A stretch of DNA of 44,880 bases. It comes from Actinomycetota bacterium (GTDB lineage: Bacteria > Actinomycetota > Acidimicrobiia > Acidimicrobiales > Ilumatobacteraceae). A program made the translations under genes and the position numbers. Positions 1 through 7,989 of this stretch are shown piece after piece. Under the pieces are notes generated by a model. It saw only the letters and a list, made by a program, of their open reading frames with translations. It was not told where the DNA came from and ran no database searches. Positions within the stretch are counted from its first letter, which is position 1. Each line of letters begins with the position of its first letter. The stretch is taken from positions 4,312 through 49,191 of the forward strand of contig JAPLAA010000098.1 of assembly GCA_026393475.1 (NCBI GenBank), in the 5' to 3' direction.

Positions 1-2
1 AC

Positions 3-1478
3 GCGGCTCCGGCCGTGTCCGCCCGGGCGTTGACCCGTCGATTCGGTTCCGTCGCCGCGCTCGACGACGTCGACATCGTCATCCGTGCCGGCGAGATCCA
101 CGCCCTGCTCGGCGAGAACGGCGCCGGCAAGACGACCCTCGTGCGCATCCTCGCCGGGCTCGAACACCCCACGGCGGGCGAGGTCGAGCTGTGGGGTGCG
201 CCCGTGCAGCAGTTCGCCGCCCGGGCCGCCCGCCGCCACGGTGTGGCCCTCGTGCAGCAGCACTTCACGCTCGTGCCGACCCTGACGGCCGAGCAGAACC
301 TCGTCCTCGCCCGGCCCACCGGCAGGTGGCTGCCGCGACGGAGCGACGCCACGAGCCGGCTCCGGTCGCTCGTCGAACGGTTCGGGCTCGACGTGCGCGG
401 TGGCGTGCCCGCGTCGGAGCTGTCCGTCGGCGAGCAGCAACGCCTCGAGATCCTGCGCGCCCTCGACGCCGATGCGTCGATCCTCCTGCTCGACGAGCCG
501 ACCGCGGTGCTCACCGCGGCCGAGGCGGAGTCGCTGCTCGCGGTGTGTCGGCGCCTGGCCGACGAAGGCCGTGCGGTGGTGATCATCACCCACCGTCTCG
601 CCGAGGTGACCGCCGGGTGCGACCGCGTGACGGTGCTGCGCGACGGCAAGGTGGTGCTCGCCGACGCCGCCGTGGCGGAGCAGTCCAAGCACACGCTGGC
701 AGAGGCGATGGTGGGCCGCACGTCGTCGGCCACGATCGGGCTTGCACAGATGGGCGACCACGAGCTCGGCGCCGAACGCATCCAGGTGCAGCACGTCTCG
801 GTCGGCCACCTCCACGACGTCAGCTTCGCCGTGCGCGCCGGTGAGGTGCTCGGCGTCGCCGGCGTCGACGGCAACGGACAGGCCGAGCTCGAGTCGTTGC
901 TCGCCGGTGTCCGCGCCCCCGACGAGGGACGGATCACGCTCGACGGCGAACCGGTGGAGGTGCTGCGTCCGCGCGATCGCATCCGTCGCGGCGTCGCCTA
1001 CATCCCCTCCGACCGGTACCGGTGGGGCATGGTGCGGCCGATGTCGATCGCCGACAACATCGAACTCGGACGCGGTGGTCGCTGGCGCGCCGGTCGCGCA
1101 GCGCGGCACCGCACCGCCGAGCCACGGCTGACCGAGTGGGACGTGCGTTCGGCCGGTGCAGCTGCTCCGGTGCGCAGCCTCTCGGGCGGGAACGCACAGA
1201 AGCTGCTGCTCGCCCGCGAGATGTCGCCCGTGCCCGGTGCGGTCATCGCCTGTCATCCGACCCGCGGTCTCGATCCGCTCGCGTCGTCGGTGATCGCCGA
1301 GCGGGTGCTCGGTGCCGCTGCGGGTGGGGCGGCCGTCGTCTGGATCGGTGTCGAACTCGAGGAGCTGTTGTCCGTGTCGCACCGCATCGTCGTGCTCGCC
1401 GGCGGTCGCATGACCGGCGAGTTCCTGCCCCCGTTCGACCGCAACGCGATCGGCCTCGCGATGGGCGGCGACCGGTGA
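3..1478 (+). CDS. Nucleoside/BMP-type ABC transporter ATP-binding protein, 5' partial
   Basis: Cytoplasmic ATPase of an importer, with two ABC cassettes in one chain as in the sugar/nucleoside family (YufO/NupO, RbsA-like). Counting from the GTG at 15, the first cassette has Walker A GENGAGKT at about residues 33-40, signature LSVGEQQ and Walker B ILLLDEPT. The second has a degenerate P-loop (AGVDGNGQ), as is usual in this family, and signature LSGGNAQK. The frame is open to the window edge and relatives begin a few residues earlier than this GTG, so the true start probably lies upstream. The stop overlaps the GTG of the first permease by 4 bp, so the three genes form an operon. The substrate-binding lipoprotein (BMP family) is expected upstream of the window. 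Nucleoside as substrate is inferred from family resemblance only. Confidence 0.9.
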   Translation, partial: AAPAVSARALTRRFGSVAALDDVDIVIRAGEIHALLGENGAGKTTLVRILAGLEHPTAGEVELWGAPVQQFAARAARRHGVALVQQHFTLVPTLTAEQNLVLARPTGRWLPRRSDATSRLRSLVERFGLDVRGGVPASELSVGEQQRLEILRALDADASILLLDEPTAVLTAAEAESLLAVCRRLADEGRAVVIITHRLAEVTAGCDRVTVLRDGKVVLADAAVAEQSKHTLAEAMVGRTSSATIGLAQMGDHELGAERIQVQHVSVGHLHDVSFAVRAGEVLGVAGVDGNGQAELESLLAGVRAPDEGRITLDGEPVEVLRPRDRIRRGVAYIPSDRYRWGMVRPMSIADNIELGRGGRWRAGRAARHRTAEPRLTEWDVRSAGAAAPVRSLSGGNAQKLLLAREMSPVPGAVIACHPTRGLDPLASSVIAERVLGAAAGGAAVVWIGVELEELLSVSHRIVVLAGGRMTGEFLPPFDRNAIGLAMGGDR

Positions 1479-2590
1479 GCGCCGTCGTCGTCGAACCGTC
1501 CGCTGCCGGTTCCGGCAACTCGGGCGGATCCGCCGTCGAGATCGTGGCGGGTGGCTTCGACCGACGCCGTCTGGTCACCACCATCGGCGTGCCCGTCGGT
1601 GCCGTGCTGGCCTCGCTGCTCGTCGGCGCGGTGCTCATCGCGATCGAGGGCTCCAACCCCCTCGCCGTCTACGCCGAGGTGTTCCGCGGTGTGTTCGTGG
1701 AGAACCGGGGCCTGCGCAACACGGCCATCGGCGCGACGCCGCTCGTGCTCATGGGATGCGGTCTGGCGATCGCGTACCGCTCGTCGCTGTACACGATCGG
1801 TGCCGAGGGCCAGTACGTGATCGGTGCCGTCGCCGCAACCGCATGGGCCACCGCCGGCGGCGTCCGCGACCTGCCCTCGCCGCTGCTGATCGTCGGGTGC
1901 CTCGTGATCGGCGCCATCGCCGGCAGTGCGTGGAGCTGCATCTCGGCCGCGCTCAACACCCGGTTCGGCACGAACATCGTGATCTCCAGCCTGCTGCTCA
2001 CCTACGTCGGTCTCGCGATCATGCAGTGGGCGATCCGCGTCGGCATCCGCGACCCCGAGTCGTTCATCCCCGCGAGCCGCATGATCGGCGACGCCGCGCT
2101 GCCGATCGTGCCCGGGCTGAACACCCATCTCGGCTTCGTCATCGCACTGGTGGTCGTGCCCGTGCTGACCGTGGTGATGTCGCGGACCCGGTTCGGCTAC
2201 CGGGTCGACGTGCTGGGCCACAACCCGAACGCGCTGGGCGCCAACGAGGTCCGCGAGTCGCGGGTGATGTTCGGTGTGCTCGGCCTCGTCGGTGCGCTGT
2301 CCGGCATCGCCGGCTACATCCAGGTCGCCGGTGTGACGCAGCGGATCAACGCCGAGTTCAGCGTCGGGTACGGCTACACCGCGATCCTGGTGGCGCTGCT
2401 GGGGCGGATGAACCTCGTCGGCGTGTTGCTCGCCGGCCTCGGTCTGTCGGGGCTGACGATCGGACTCGACGTCGCCGAGCGCACCTACGACCTGCCCTCG
2501 TCGCTCACCGGTCTGTTGCAGGCGCTGATCATCATCTTCGTGGTGCTGGCCGACGCGATCGCCGGCCGCATCGAACTCAGGAGGCCGTGA
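1475..2590 (+). CDS. ABC transporter permease, nucleoside/BMP type (YufP-like)
   Basis: Integral membrane permease, 371 residues, of the BPD_transp_2 family. It starts at a GTG overlapping the ATPase stop (GTGA), so translation is coupled. A cytoplasmic N-terminal tail of about 30 residues precedes the first membrane segment (TIGVPVGAVLASLL). The conserved stretches PLVLMGCGLAIAYRSSLYTIGAEGQ and GANEVRESRVMFGVLGL are typical of the larger of the two permeases that work with a YufO-type ATPase. It is followed after 1 bp by the second permease. Longer in-frame extensions upstream lie inside the ATPase gene and are rejected. Confidence 0.9.
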   Translation: MSAVVVEPSAAGSGNSGGSAVEIVAGGFDRRRLVTTIGVPVGAVLASLLVGAVLIAIEGSNPLAVYAEVFRGVFVENRGLRNTAIGATPLVLMGCGLAIAYRSSLYTIGAEGQYVIGAVAATAWATAGGVRDLPSPLLIVGCLVIGAIAGSAWSCISAALNTRFGTNIVISSLLLTYVGLAIMQWAIRVGIRDPESFIPASRMIGDAALPIVPGLNTHLGFVIALVVVPVLTVVMSRTRFGYRVDVLGHNPNALGANEVRESRVMFGVLGLVGALSGIAGYIQVAGVTQRINAEFSVGYGYTAILVALLGRMNLVGVLLAGLGLSGLTIGLDVAERTYDLPSSLTGLLQALIIIFVVLADAIAGRIELRRP

Positions 2591-2591
2591 C

Positions 2592-3464
2592 GTGGACGCC
2601 GTCCTGTCGATCGACACCCTCGCAGCCGGCCTCCGACTGGCGCTGCCCGTCGCGCTCGCCGCGCTCGGTGCCCTGCTGTGCGAACGCTCTGGGGTGCTCA
2701 ACCTCGGCCTCGAAGGGCTCATGCTCTGCGGCGCCCTCGCCGGCTACCTCGTCACCGACTCGACCGGATCGCCGTGGGTGGGGCTGTTCGCCGGCCTGGT
2801 GATCGGTGGTCTGTGCGGGGCGCTGCTCGGCGGTGCCGTCGTGTACCTCGCGGCGAACCAAGTGGTGGCTGGGCTCGCGTTCAGCCTCATCGCCGTGAGC
2901 GCCACGACGTACGTGTACGAGGGGTCGTACGACATCGGTCAGAGCCCGCCGCGCATCGAGCGCATCTCGATGCCGCCGCTCGTGATCCTCACGCTGGTGG
3001 TGCTCGGCATCGTCGTGGTGTTGTTGCGCTCGACCCTGTCGGGCCTCGTGCTCACGGCCACGGGCGAGTCACCGGTGGCCGTCGACGCCCTCGGCTACTC
3101 GGTGCAGCGCACGCGGTTGTTCACGACGATCGGTGGCTCCGCGCTCGCCGGCCTCGGCGGCGCGGTGCTGGTGTGCGGCCCGCTGGGGCTGTTCATCCAG
3201 AACGTGACCGCCGGGCGCGGCTGGGTGGCGCTGGCGCTCGTGGTGTTCGCCGGTTGGAAACCGGTGCCGTGCGTGATCGGCGCGTTCCTGTTCGGCGTGT
3301 GCGACGCGGCGCAGTTGCGTATCCAGGGCACCGACACCGGCGTGCCGTACGAGGTGTTCCTCGCGTTGCCCTACGCAGTGACGCTCGTGGCGATGGTGGT
3401 GCGCGGCCGACGCAGCCGCACCCCCGCCACCCTCGGCATCGCGTTCCACCGGTCGACGGCCTGA
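2592..3464 (+). CDS. ABC transporter permease, nucleoside/BMP type (YufQ-like)
   Basis: Second membrane permease of the importer, 290 residues, beginning at a GTG one base after the previous stop. The N-terminal pattern (LRLALPVALAALGALLCERSG, then VLNLGLEGLML) is the hallmark of the smaller YufQ/RbsC-like partner; the LNLGLEG region lies near the ATPase coupling site in relatives. Membrane segments alternate along the whole chain. It presumably forms a heterodimeric channel with the preceding permease. The gene ends inside a perfect 9-bp-arm hairpin that can stop transcription from both sides, so it closes the operon. Confidence 0.9.
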   Translation: MDAVLSIDTLAAGLRLALPVALAALGALLCERSGVLNLGLEGLMLCGALAGYLVTDSTGSPWVGLFAGLVIGGLCGALLGGAVVYLAANQVVAGLAFSLIAVSATTYVYEGSYDIGQSPPRIERISMPPLVILTLVVLGIVVVLLRSTLSGLVLTATGESPVAVDALGYSVQRTRLFTTIGGSALAGLGGAVLVCGPLGLFIQNVTAGRGWVALALVVFAGWKPVPCVIGAFLFGVCDAAQLRIQGTDTGVPYEVFLALPYAVTLVAMVVRGRRSRTPATLGIAFHRSTA

Positions 3465-3484
3465 GGCCCGACGGACCTCAGGCC
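3458..3484. terminator. Hairpin between convergent permease and SDR genes
   Basis: Perfect inverted repeat: arms GGCCTGAGG (3458-3466) and CCTCAGGCC (3476-3484) around a 9-base loop. It includes the stop codon of the permease and lies 30 bp from the convergent SDR stop. There is no T-tract, which is common for actinobacterial terminators. A bidirectional terminator is inferred from placement. Confidence 0.6.
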
Positions 3485-3513
3485 GTGACGGAACGAACGG
3501 AACGAATGGGTGC

Positions 3514-4263
3514 TCAGAGGCCGCCGGCCACCGTGATGGTCTGGCCGGTGACCCAGCTGCCGCCGTCGCACGCGAGGTAGAGCGCAGCGGCCGCGATGTC
3601 GTCGGGGGTGCCGAGCCGCTTCAGCGGGATGCGCGAGTCGGCCATCTTCTCGAGGGCGGGCACGTCCATCGACAGCGCCGTCATCATCACCTCGGTCGGC
3701 ACGTAGCCGGGGGCGACGCCGTTCACCCGGATCGTGGGTGCGAGCTCGAGCGCCATCGTCATCGTCAACGAGTTCACGCCTGCCTTCGCCGCGCCGTAGT
3801 GGCCGCTGCCGGGCACGCCGCGCGTGGCAGCCGGCGAGGTGACGTTGATGATCGTGCCGCCCTCGGTCATGCGCTCGGCGGCGATCATCGAGGCCTTCCA
3901 CACGGCCGTCAGGTTGAGCCGGATGCAGGCGTCCCAGTCCTCGTCGGAGAGCTCGCGCAGCGGGGTGCGCACGGTCGAGCCACCGGCGTTGTTCACCCAC
4001 ACGTCGAGGCGCCCGAACGTGGTCACGGCGGCGTCCGCCAGCGCCGTGAGCGCGGCCGTGTCGGTGACGTCGGTGGGCACGGCGATGGCCCGCCCGCCGC
4101 CGGCGTTGATCTCGTCGGTCACCCGCTGCACACGGTCGACATGACGTGCGGCGATCACGACTGCGGCGCCCGCACCGGCGAACGTCTTCGCGATCCCCTC
4201 GCCGATGCCCTGACCGCCTCCGGTGACGACGGCGACCTTCCCCTGCAGATCGAAACTGTGCAC
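3514..4263 (-). CDS. SDR family NAD(P)-dependent oxidoreductase
   Basis: Cytoplasmic short-chain dehydrogenase/reductase of 249 residues, the classical length. It has the cofactor motif TGGGQGIG (residues 14-21), NNAG (91-94), catalytic Ser143 and YGAAK (Tyr156, Lys160), so the catalytic set is complete. The C-terminus VTGQTITVAGGL is typical of FabG-like members. No acidic residue follows the second strand (AARHVDR), which would favour NADP, but that is weak evidence. The GTG start is supported by GAGGAG at 4269-4274, five bases upstream. It is separated by 116 bp with a hairpin from the amidohydrolase upstream, so it is probably its own transcription unit. The substrate cannot be told from the sequence. 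Confidence 0.9.
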   Translation of the reverse strand: MHSFDLQGKVAVVTGGGQGIGEGIAKTFAGAGAAVVIAARHVDRVQRVTDEINAGGGRAIAVPTDVTDTAALTALADAAVTTFGRLDVWVNNAGGSTVRTPLRELSDEDWDACIRLNLTAVWKASMIAAERMTEGGTIINVTSPAATRGVPGSGHYGAAKAGVNSLTMTMALELAPTIRVNGVAPGYVPTEVMMTALSMDVPALEKMADSRIPLKRLGTPDDIAAAALYLACDGGSWVTGQTITVAGGL

Positions 4264-4354
4264 GCTCGCTCCTCGTGTTCGGTGGCCGGGTCGCCCCCAA
4301 TGACGATCGGCCGAGCGCCGGCGACGCTAGGTCAGAACGGTCCGTTCGCCGTGA

Positions 4355-4374
4355 CCGGACCGGCAGCGGTCCGG
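4355..4374 (-). terminator. Hairpin downstream of amidohydrolase
   Basis: Perfect 8-bp arms CCGGACCG / CGGTCCGG with a GCAG loop, 6 bp beyond the amidohydrolase stop on the minus strand. A second small inverted repeat (GAACGG-T-CCGTTC) lies about 20 bp further on. No T-run follows. Assigned as terminator from position. Confidence 0.5.
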
Positions 4375-4379
4375 GGCGT

Positions 4380-6035
4380 TCACTCCGCCTGCTGTTTCAC
4401 CCCTCCGAGCACGGTGCCCCACACGTCGATGTCGCGGATGCGCAATGGGTCGACGTCGAGCGGCGACTCGGCCAGCACCGCGAAGTCGGCGTACTTGCCG
4501 CACTCGATGCTGCCCATCAGGTGGTCGAGGTGCAGCTGGTACGCGGCGCCCTGGGTGACGGCCCACAGCGCGTCGTACGCGCTGATCTTCTCGTGCTCGC
4601 CGAGCACCCGTCCCTTCGGGGTGAGCCGGTTCACGGCACACCAGATGAGGTGGAGCGGACCGAGCGGGGTGACGTTGGCGTCGCTGTGCAGCGAGAACGG
4701 CACGCCGACTCGTGTGGCGGTGCCGCACGGTTCGAGACGGTTCGCCCGCTCGGGGCCGACCGTGCGCTCGTAGTGGACGTCGCCCCAGTACCAGAGGTGG
4801 TTGGCGAAGATGTTGGCGCACATCCCGAGGTTCTTCATCCGCCGGAACTGCGCCTCGGTGGTGAGCTGCGAGTGCTGGACGGTGTGGCGGTGGTCGAGCC
4901 ACGCGTACTCGCGGAGCAGCTGATCGACGGTGTCGATCGCCAGGTCGATGGTGGCCGTGCCGTTGCAGTGGATGTGGATGGGGATGCCGGCCCGGTGGAA
5001 CGGCCGCGCCCAGTCGACGAACTGCTCGGGCACGGTGAGCATCTGGCCGTGATCCGTGCCCGTGATGTAGCCGGGCCAGTTCATCACCGCGGTCCAGCCC
5101 TGGATCGAGCCGTCGAGCACGAACTTCACACCGGGGAAGCGGAGCTTGTCGGACTGCTGGGTCGCGCGCAGGGCCGCGAGGTCGCGAGCGGCCGACTCGA
5201 AGTCGCCGTCGGAGCCCGGCGACGACCCGAGGTTGTGCACCGTCACTCGCGCGGGAAAGGCGGGGTCGTTGACGATTCGTGTCCACCGCTCGACGAGATG
5301 GGGTGCGGCGAGCAACTGGCCGGCCAGGTCGCCGACGGACGTGACCCCGACCTGTCGGGCCATGCGTCCGAAGTTCCAGATCGTGTCCTCGCGGCTGATG
5401 ACCCGGAACAGTTTCGACACGGCCGCGCCGGCGAGCGCGATCGCCGGCATCTCCTGGAGCTCGCCGTTCGGTTCGCCGTCGGGGCCACGGACCACGCCGG
5501 CGGCCGGGGTGTCGCGCGTGATGCCGCTCGTCGTGAGCAGCGCCGTGTTCACCGTGGCCAGATGGGCGCTCGCGTGGAACAGGAAGATCGGCCGCGTGAG
5601 CGACACCGCATCGAGGTGGGTGCGGTCGAGCCGTGCACCGTCGAAGTAGACCGGGTCGAACCCGACCGTCACGAGGGGCTCGTCGGGATCGTCCATCTCG
5701 GCGTCGAGGCGCCGGAGGTCGTCGATCAACGCGTCGAACGAGCGGAGTCCGGGCAGGATCTGTCCGTCGGGGGCCGTCCGGTCGAACCAGCCCTGGTACG
5801 GGACGGCTCCGGTCATGCCTTCGAACGCGTGCGAGTGCACCTCGATCATCCCGGGCACGAGCACATGGTCTCGGAATGTGTCGTCGAGGTCGTACTCGCC
5901 CCAGGCCGCCACCTCCTCGAGCGTGCCGACGCCGAGCACCCTCCCGTCGCGCACCGCGACGTGGGTGCCCACCGGATTCGACCGGTTCATCGTGATGATC
6001 TGCTTCGCGACGAAGACGGTGATCGAGGTGCTCAT
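4380..6035 (-). CDS. Amidohydrolase family protein (YtcJ-like, amidohydro_3)
   Basis: Probable metal-dependent hydrolase of 551 residues, acting on an unknown amide or ring substrate. An N-terminal beta domain (residues 1-60) is followed by VPGMIEVHSHAFEG with the metal-binding HxH (His67, His69). Further family marks are VLDGSIQGWTA, IHIHCNGTATIDLAID, HTVQHSQL and FSLHSDANVTPLGP, together the pattern of YtcJ-type amidohydrolases. The ATG overlaps the stop of the G3E GTPase gene by 4 bp (ATGA). In-frame codons further upstream lie within that gene and are rejected. The upstream G3E GTPase suggests it may receive its metal from a dedicated chaperone; that is inference. Confidence 0.88.
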   Translation of the reverse strand: MSTSITVFVAKQIITMNRSNPVGTHVAVRDGRVLGVGTLEEVAAWGEYDLDDTFRDHVLVPGMIEVHSHAFEGMTGAVPYQGWFDRTAPDGQILPGLRSFDALIDDLRRLDAEMDDPDEPLVTVGFDPVYFDGARLDRTHLDAVSLTRPIFLFHASAHLATVNTALLTTSGITRDTPAAGVVRGPDGEPNGELQEMPAIALAGAAVSKLFRVISREDTIWNFGRMARQVGVTSVGDLAGQLLAAPHLVERWTRIVNDPAFPARVTVHNLGSSPGSDGDFESAARDLAALRATQQSDKLRFPGVKFVLDGSIQGWTAVMNWPGYITGTDHGQMLTVPEQFVDWARPFHRAGIPIHIHCNGTATIDLAIDTVDQLLREYAWLDHRHTVQHSQLTTEAQFRRMKNLGMCANIFANHLWYWGDVHYERTVGPERANRLEPCGTATRVGVPFSLHSDANVTPLGPLHLIWCAVNRLTPKGRVLGEHEKISAYDALWAVTQGAAYQLHLDHLMGSIECGKYADFAVLAESPLDVDPLRIRDIDVWGTVLGGVKQQAE

Positions 6036-7003
6036 GCGTGCTGCTCCGGGAGGACGAGGGTGAGGCCGAGGTCGGACGCCAGTCGAGACATCGTCGCATC
6101 CTGGCCCGGGGCCGGGGTGGCCACGAACACGAGCCGACAGACGGGAGCATCCGTGGCCGGTGCGGCTGAGGGATCGGACGGCGCTGCTGACACCGTGACG
6201 CGGGCGCCGACCTTGTGGATCACCCGGCGCTCGGGATCGTCGACGAACGCGACGAGACCCTTGGCGCGCACCACCGACGTGGGCAGCGCGGCGAGCAGCC
6301 GCTCGGTGGTCGCGCGGTCGATCGGTCGATCGCCCACGAGGGTCCAGGTGCGGTGCACCGCCTCGTGCGCCGTCTCGTGCGCCGATGGGGGCGACGCGGT
6401 TGCGAGTGGCATCGCGTCGTGGGGTTCGAACAGCACGTGGCGCTCGACCCGGGCGTGCGTCGTCGACAGCACGACGGTGGTGGGCGCGAGATCCGCCAGC
6501 CACGAGCGGAGCTCATCGTGCACATGTTCGTCGACCAGGTCGACCTTGTTGAGCACGATCACGTCGGCGCGCCGCAGTTGCTCGAGCACCTGCCGTCCGA
6601 CGTACCGGTCGGTGGTGCGCGACCGGATCGTCTCGGCGTCGGCGAGTACGACGACGGCGTCGAGCCGGAAGCCCGGGAGGTGTGCGTATTGCGCCACCGC
6701 CGACGGGTCGGCCACCCCGCTCGCCTCGATCACGACGCGGTCGGGTCGCGGACGGCGTGCATCCACGCGCTCCATCGCCTGCGCGAACCCCTCGGCGAGC
6801 GAGCAGCAGATGCAGCCGTTCGCCAACTGGATCGTGTCGCCGTCGTGCGACTGCACGAGCTCGGCATCGATGTCGATCGAGCCGAAGTCGTTCACCAGCA
6901 CGGCGACGCGTTCGCCGTCGGCCGTCGCGAGGAGGTGGTTGAGCAGCGTGGTCTTGCCGGCGCCGAGGTAGCCACCGAGCACCGTCACCGGGGCGCGCGT
7001 CAT
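6032..7003 (-). CDS. CobW/G3E family GTP-binding metallochaperone
   Basis: P-loop GTPase of 323 residues of the G3E family (CobW, YjiA, ZNG1). Walker A is GGYLGAGKTT (residues 10-19), the metal-binding CxCC motif is NGCICC (Cys64, Cys66, Cys67), then IEASGVADP (92-100) and the guanine-specificity motif NKVD (152-155). The C-terminal half (CobW_C) is present. Family members insert zinc, cobalt or nickel into client enzymes. The gene sits between DUF1905 and amidohydrolase genes with 4-bp overlaps on both sides. The most economical idea is that it metallates the downstream amidohydrolase, but a cobalamin or zinc-stress role is not excluded. No Zur-type operator was recognised nearby. Confidence 0.92.
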   Translation of the reverse strand: MTRAPVTVLGGYLGAGKTTLLNHLLATADGERVAVLVNDFGSIDIDAELVQSHDGDTIQLANGCICCSLAEGFAQAMERVDARRPRPDRVVIEASGVADPSAVAQYAHLPGFRLDAVVVLADAETIRSRTTDRYVGRQVLEQLRRADVIVLNKVDLVDEHVHDELRSWLADLAPTTVVLSTTHARVERHVLFEPHDAMPLATASPPSAHETAHEAVHRTWTLVGDRPIDRATTERLLAALPTSVVRAKGLVAFVDDPERRVIHKVGARVTVSAAPSDPSAAPATDAPVCRLVFVATPAPGQDATMSRLASDLGLTLVLPEQHA

Positions 7004-7311
7004 GAGCCCGGGACGTCGACGAGTTCGAGCTCGACGTCGACGGGCGAGCCCTCGGTGAGCCGCTCGGCCGTGCGCACCTGCTTCTTCACCGGGAGCAGGT
7101 ACGACTTCGCCGTGTTGTCGGGGAAGACGGAGGTGGCCCAGGTGGTGCTGCCCACGGTGACGCGCACTCGCACCGAACCGAAGCCGCGCTGGGTGGACGT
7201 CGTGCGGGTGAGCTCCTCGATCTCGTCGGCGTGGTCGAACGGCAGCGTCACGAAGTACCACGGGTTCTCGCCCGGGTACATCCACAGCTCGGCCTGGAAC
7301 CGGTAGGACAC
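7000..7311 (-). CDS. DUF1905 domain protein
   Basis: Small protein of 103 residues matching the DUF1905 pattern: an N-terminal FQAELWMYPG, then WYFVTLP, RGFGSVRVRVTVGSTTWATSVFP and KSYLLPVKKQVR. The biochemical role of the domain is unknown; it forms a small beta barrel in relatives. The start chosen is a GTG giving MSYRF, because relatives begin just before this segment. The frame remains open much further upstream but there runs antisense to padR. Its stop overlaps the ATG of the G3E GTPase gene by 4 bp, making it the first gene of a three-gene operon. It diverges from padR, with 96 bp between the starts. Confidence 0.85.
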   Translation of the reverse strand: MSYRFQAELWMYPGENPWYFVTLPFDHADEIEELTRTTSTQRGFGSVRVRVTVGSTTWATSVFPDNTAKSYLLPVKKQVRTAERLTEGSPVDVELELVDVPGS

Positions 7312-7370
7312 GGCGCCACCGTAGTTGCCGTGCCCCGGCACATCGCCCGGGGCGGCGCGCAATGACGGGG

Positions 7371-7399
7371 TTGACACATACCGAGTATGTAGACATACT
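7371..7399 (+). promoter_or_regulatory. padR promoter (-35 TTGACA, -10 CATACT)
   Basis: A perfect -35 hexamer TTGACA (7371-7376) is followed after 17 bp by CATACT (7394-7399). Only 8 bases separate the -10 from the ATG at 7408, which predicts transcription starting at or next to the start codon, so a leaderless mRNA. No ribosome-binding site is present. Confidence 0.75.
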
Positions 7400-7407
7400 C
7401 GGTATGT
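7376..7407. promoter_or_regulatory. PadR operator: double palindrome over the padR core promoter
   Basis: Perfect inverted repeat with 15-bp arms ACATACCGAGTATGT (7376-7390) and ACATACTCGGTATGT (7393-7407) separated by AG. Each arm is itself palindromic (ACATAC-NNN-GTATGT), so two adjacent dyads are present. It starts in the -35 box, covers the -10, and ends at the base before the ATG. PadR family repressors bind dyads of this size; autorepression of padR and the ABC genes is the natural reading. Confidence 0.85.
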
Positions 7408-7989
7408 ATGGCAGTCAGAGAAGGACTCCTGGCGCTGCTCCACGAGGGGCCCCGCTACGGCTATCAACTGAAGACCGAGTTCGAGGCGGCGACGGGCGGT
7501 GTCTGGCCGCTCAACGTCGGCCAGGTGTACACCACGCTCGATCGGCTCGAACGCGACGGGCTCGTGGAGGTGCGCGGCGTCGAGGGCGAGACCGCCCCGT
7601 CGCAGAAGACCTACGCGATCACCGTCGACGGCGTCGCCGCGCTCGGCGAGTGGTGGGAGGCGGTGCCCTCCGACGATCCGCCGCCACGTGACGAGCTGAT
7701 GCTCAAGGTGCTGATGGCGATCGAACGCGGTGACGACCACGCCCTCCGGGTCATCACCCATCAGCGCACCGTGCTGCTCACCCTGCTGCAGGCCAGGCGC
7801 AAGGAGCGCCGGGCTGCAGGCGACGAGAGCCTCGCCGCCCGTCTGGTGACCGATGCGCTCGTCGCCCGGGCCGAGGCCGACCTGCGCTGGCTCGACACCT
7901 GCGAGGAACACCTCCAGCGCCGACCCGCGTCGGCGACCTCCGCTCCCACCACCGCCTCCAGCACCTCGACCCGAAAGGCATCACGATGA
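7408..7989 (+). CDS. PadR family transcriptional regulator
   Basis: Winged-helix repressor of 193 residues. The PadR domain occupies about residues 4-80 (LALLHEGPRYGYQLK, VGQVYTTLDRLERDGLVEV, KTYAITVDGVAAL), followed by a helical C-terminal dimerisation domain (about 95-170) and a Ser/Thr-rich tail. It is the first gene of an operon: the stop overlaps the ATG of the ABC ATPase by 4 bp. The promoter carries a 32-bp double palindrome ending at the start codon, so it very likely represses itself and the ABC exporter. PadR proteins next to MacB-like transporters commonly respond to antibiotics or phenolics; the inducer here is unknown. Confidence 0.93.
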   Translation: MAVREGLLALLHEGPRYGYQLKTEFEAATGGVWPLNVGQVYTTLDRLERDGLVEVRGVEGETAPSQKTYAITVDGVAALGEWWEAVPSDDPPPRDELMLKVLMAIERGDDHALRVITHQRTVLLTLLQARRKERRAAGDESLAARLVTDALVARAEADLRWLDTCEEHLQRRPASATSAPTTASSTSTRKASR

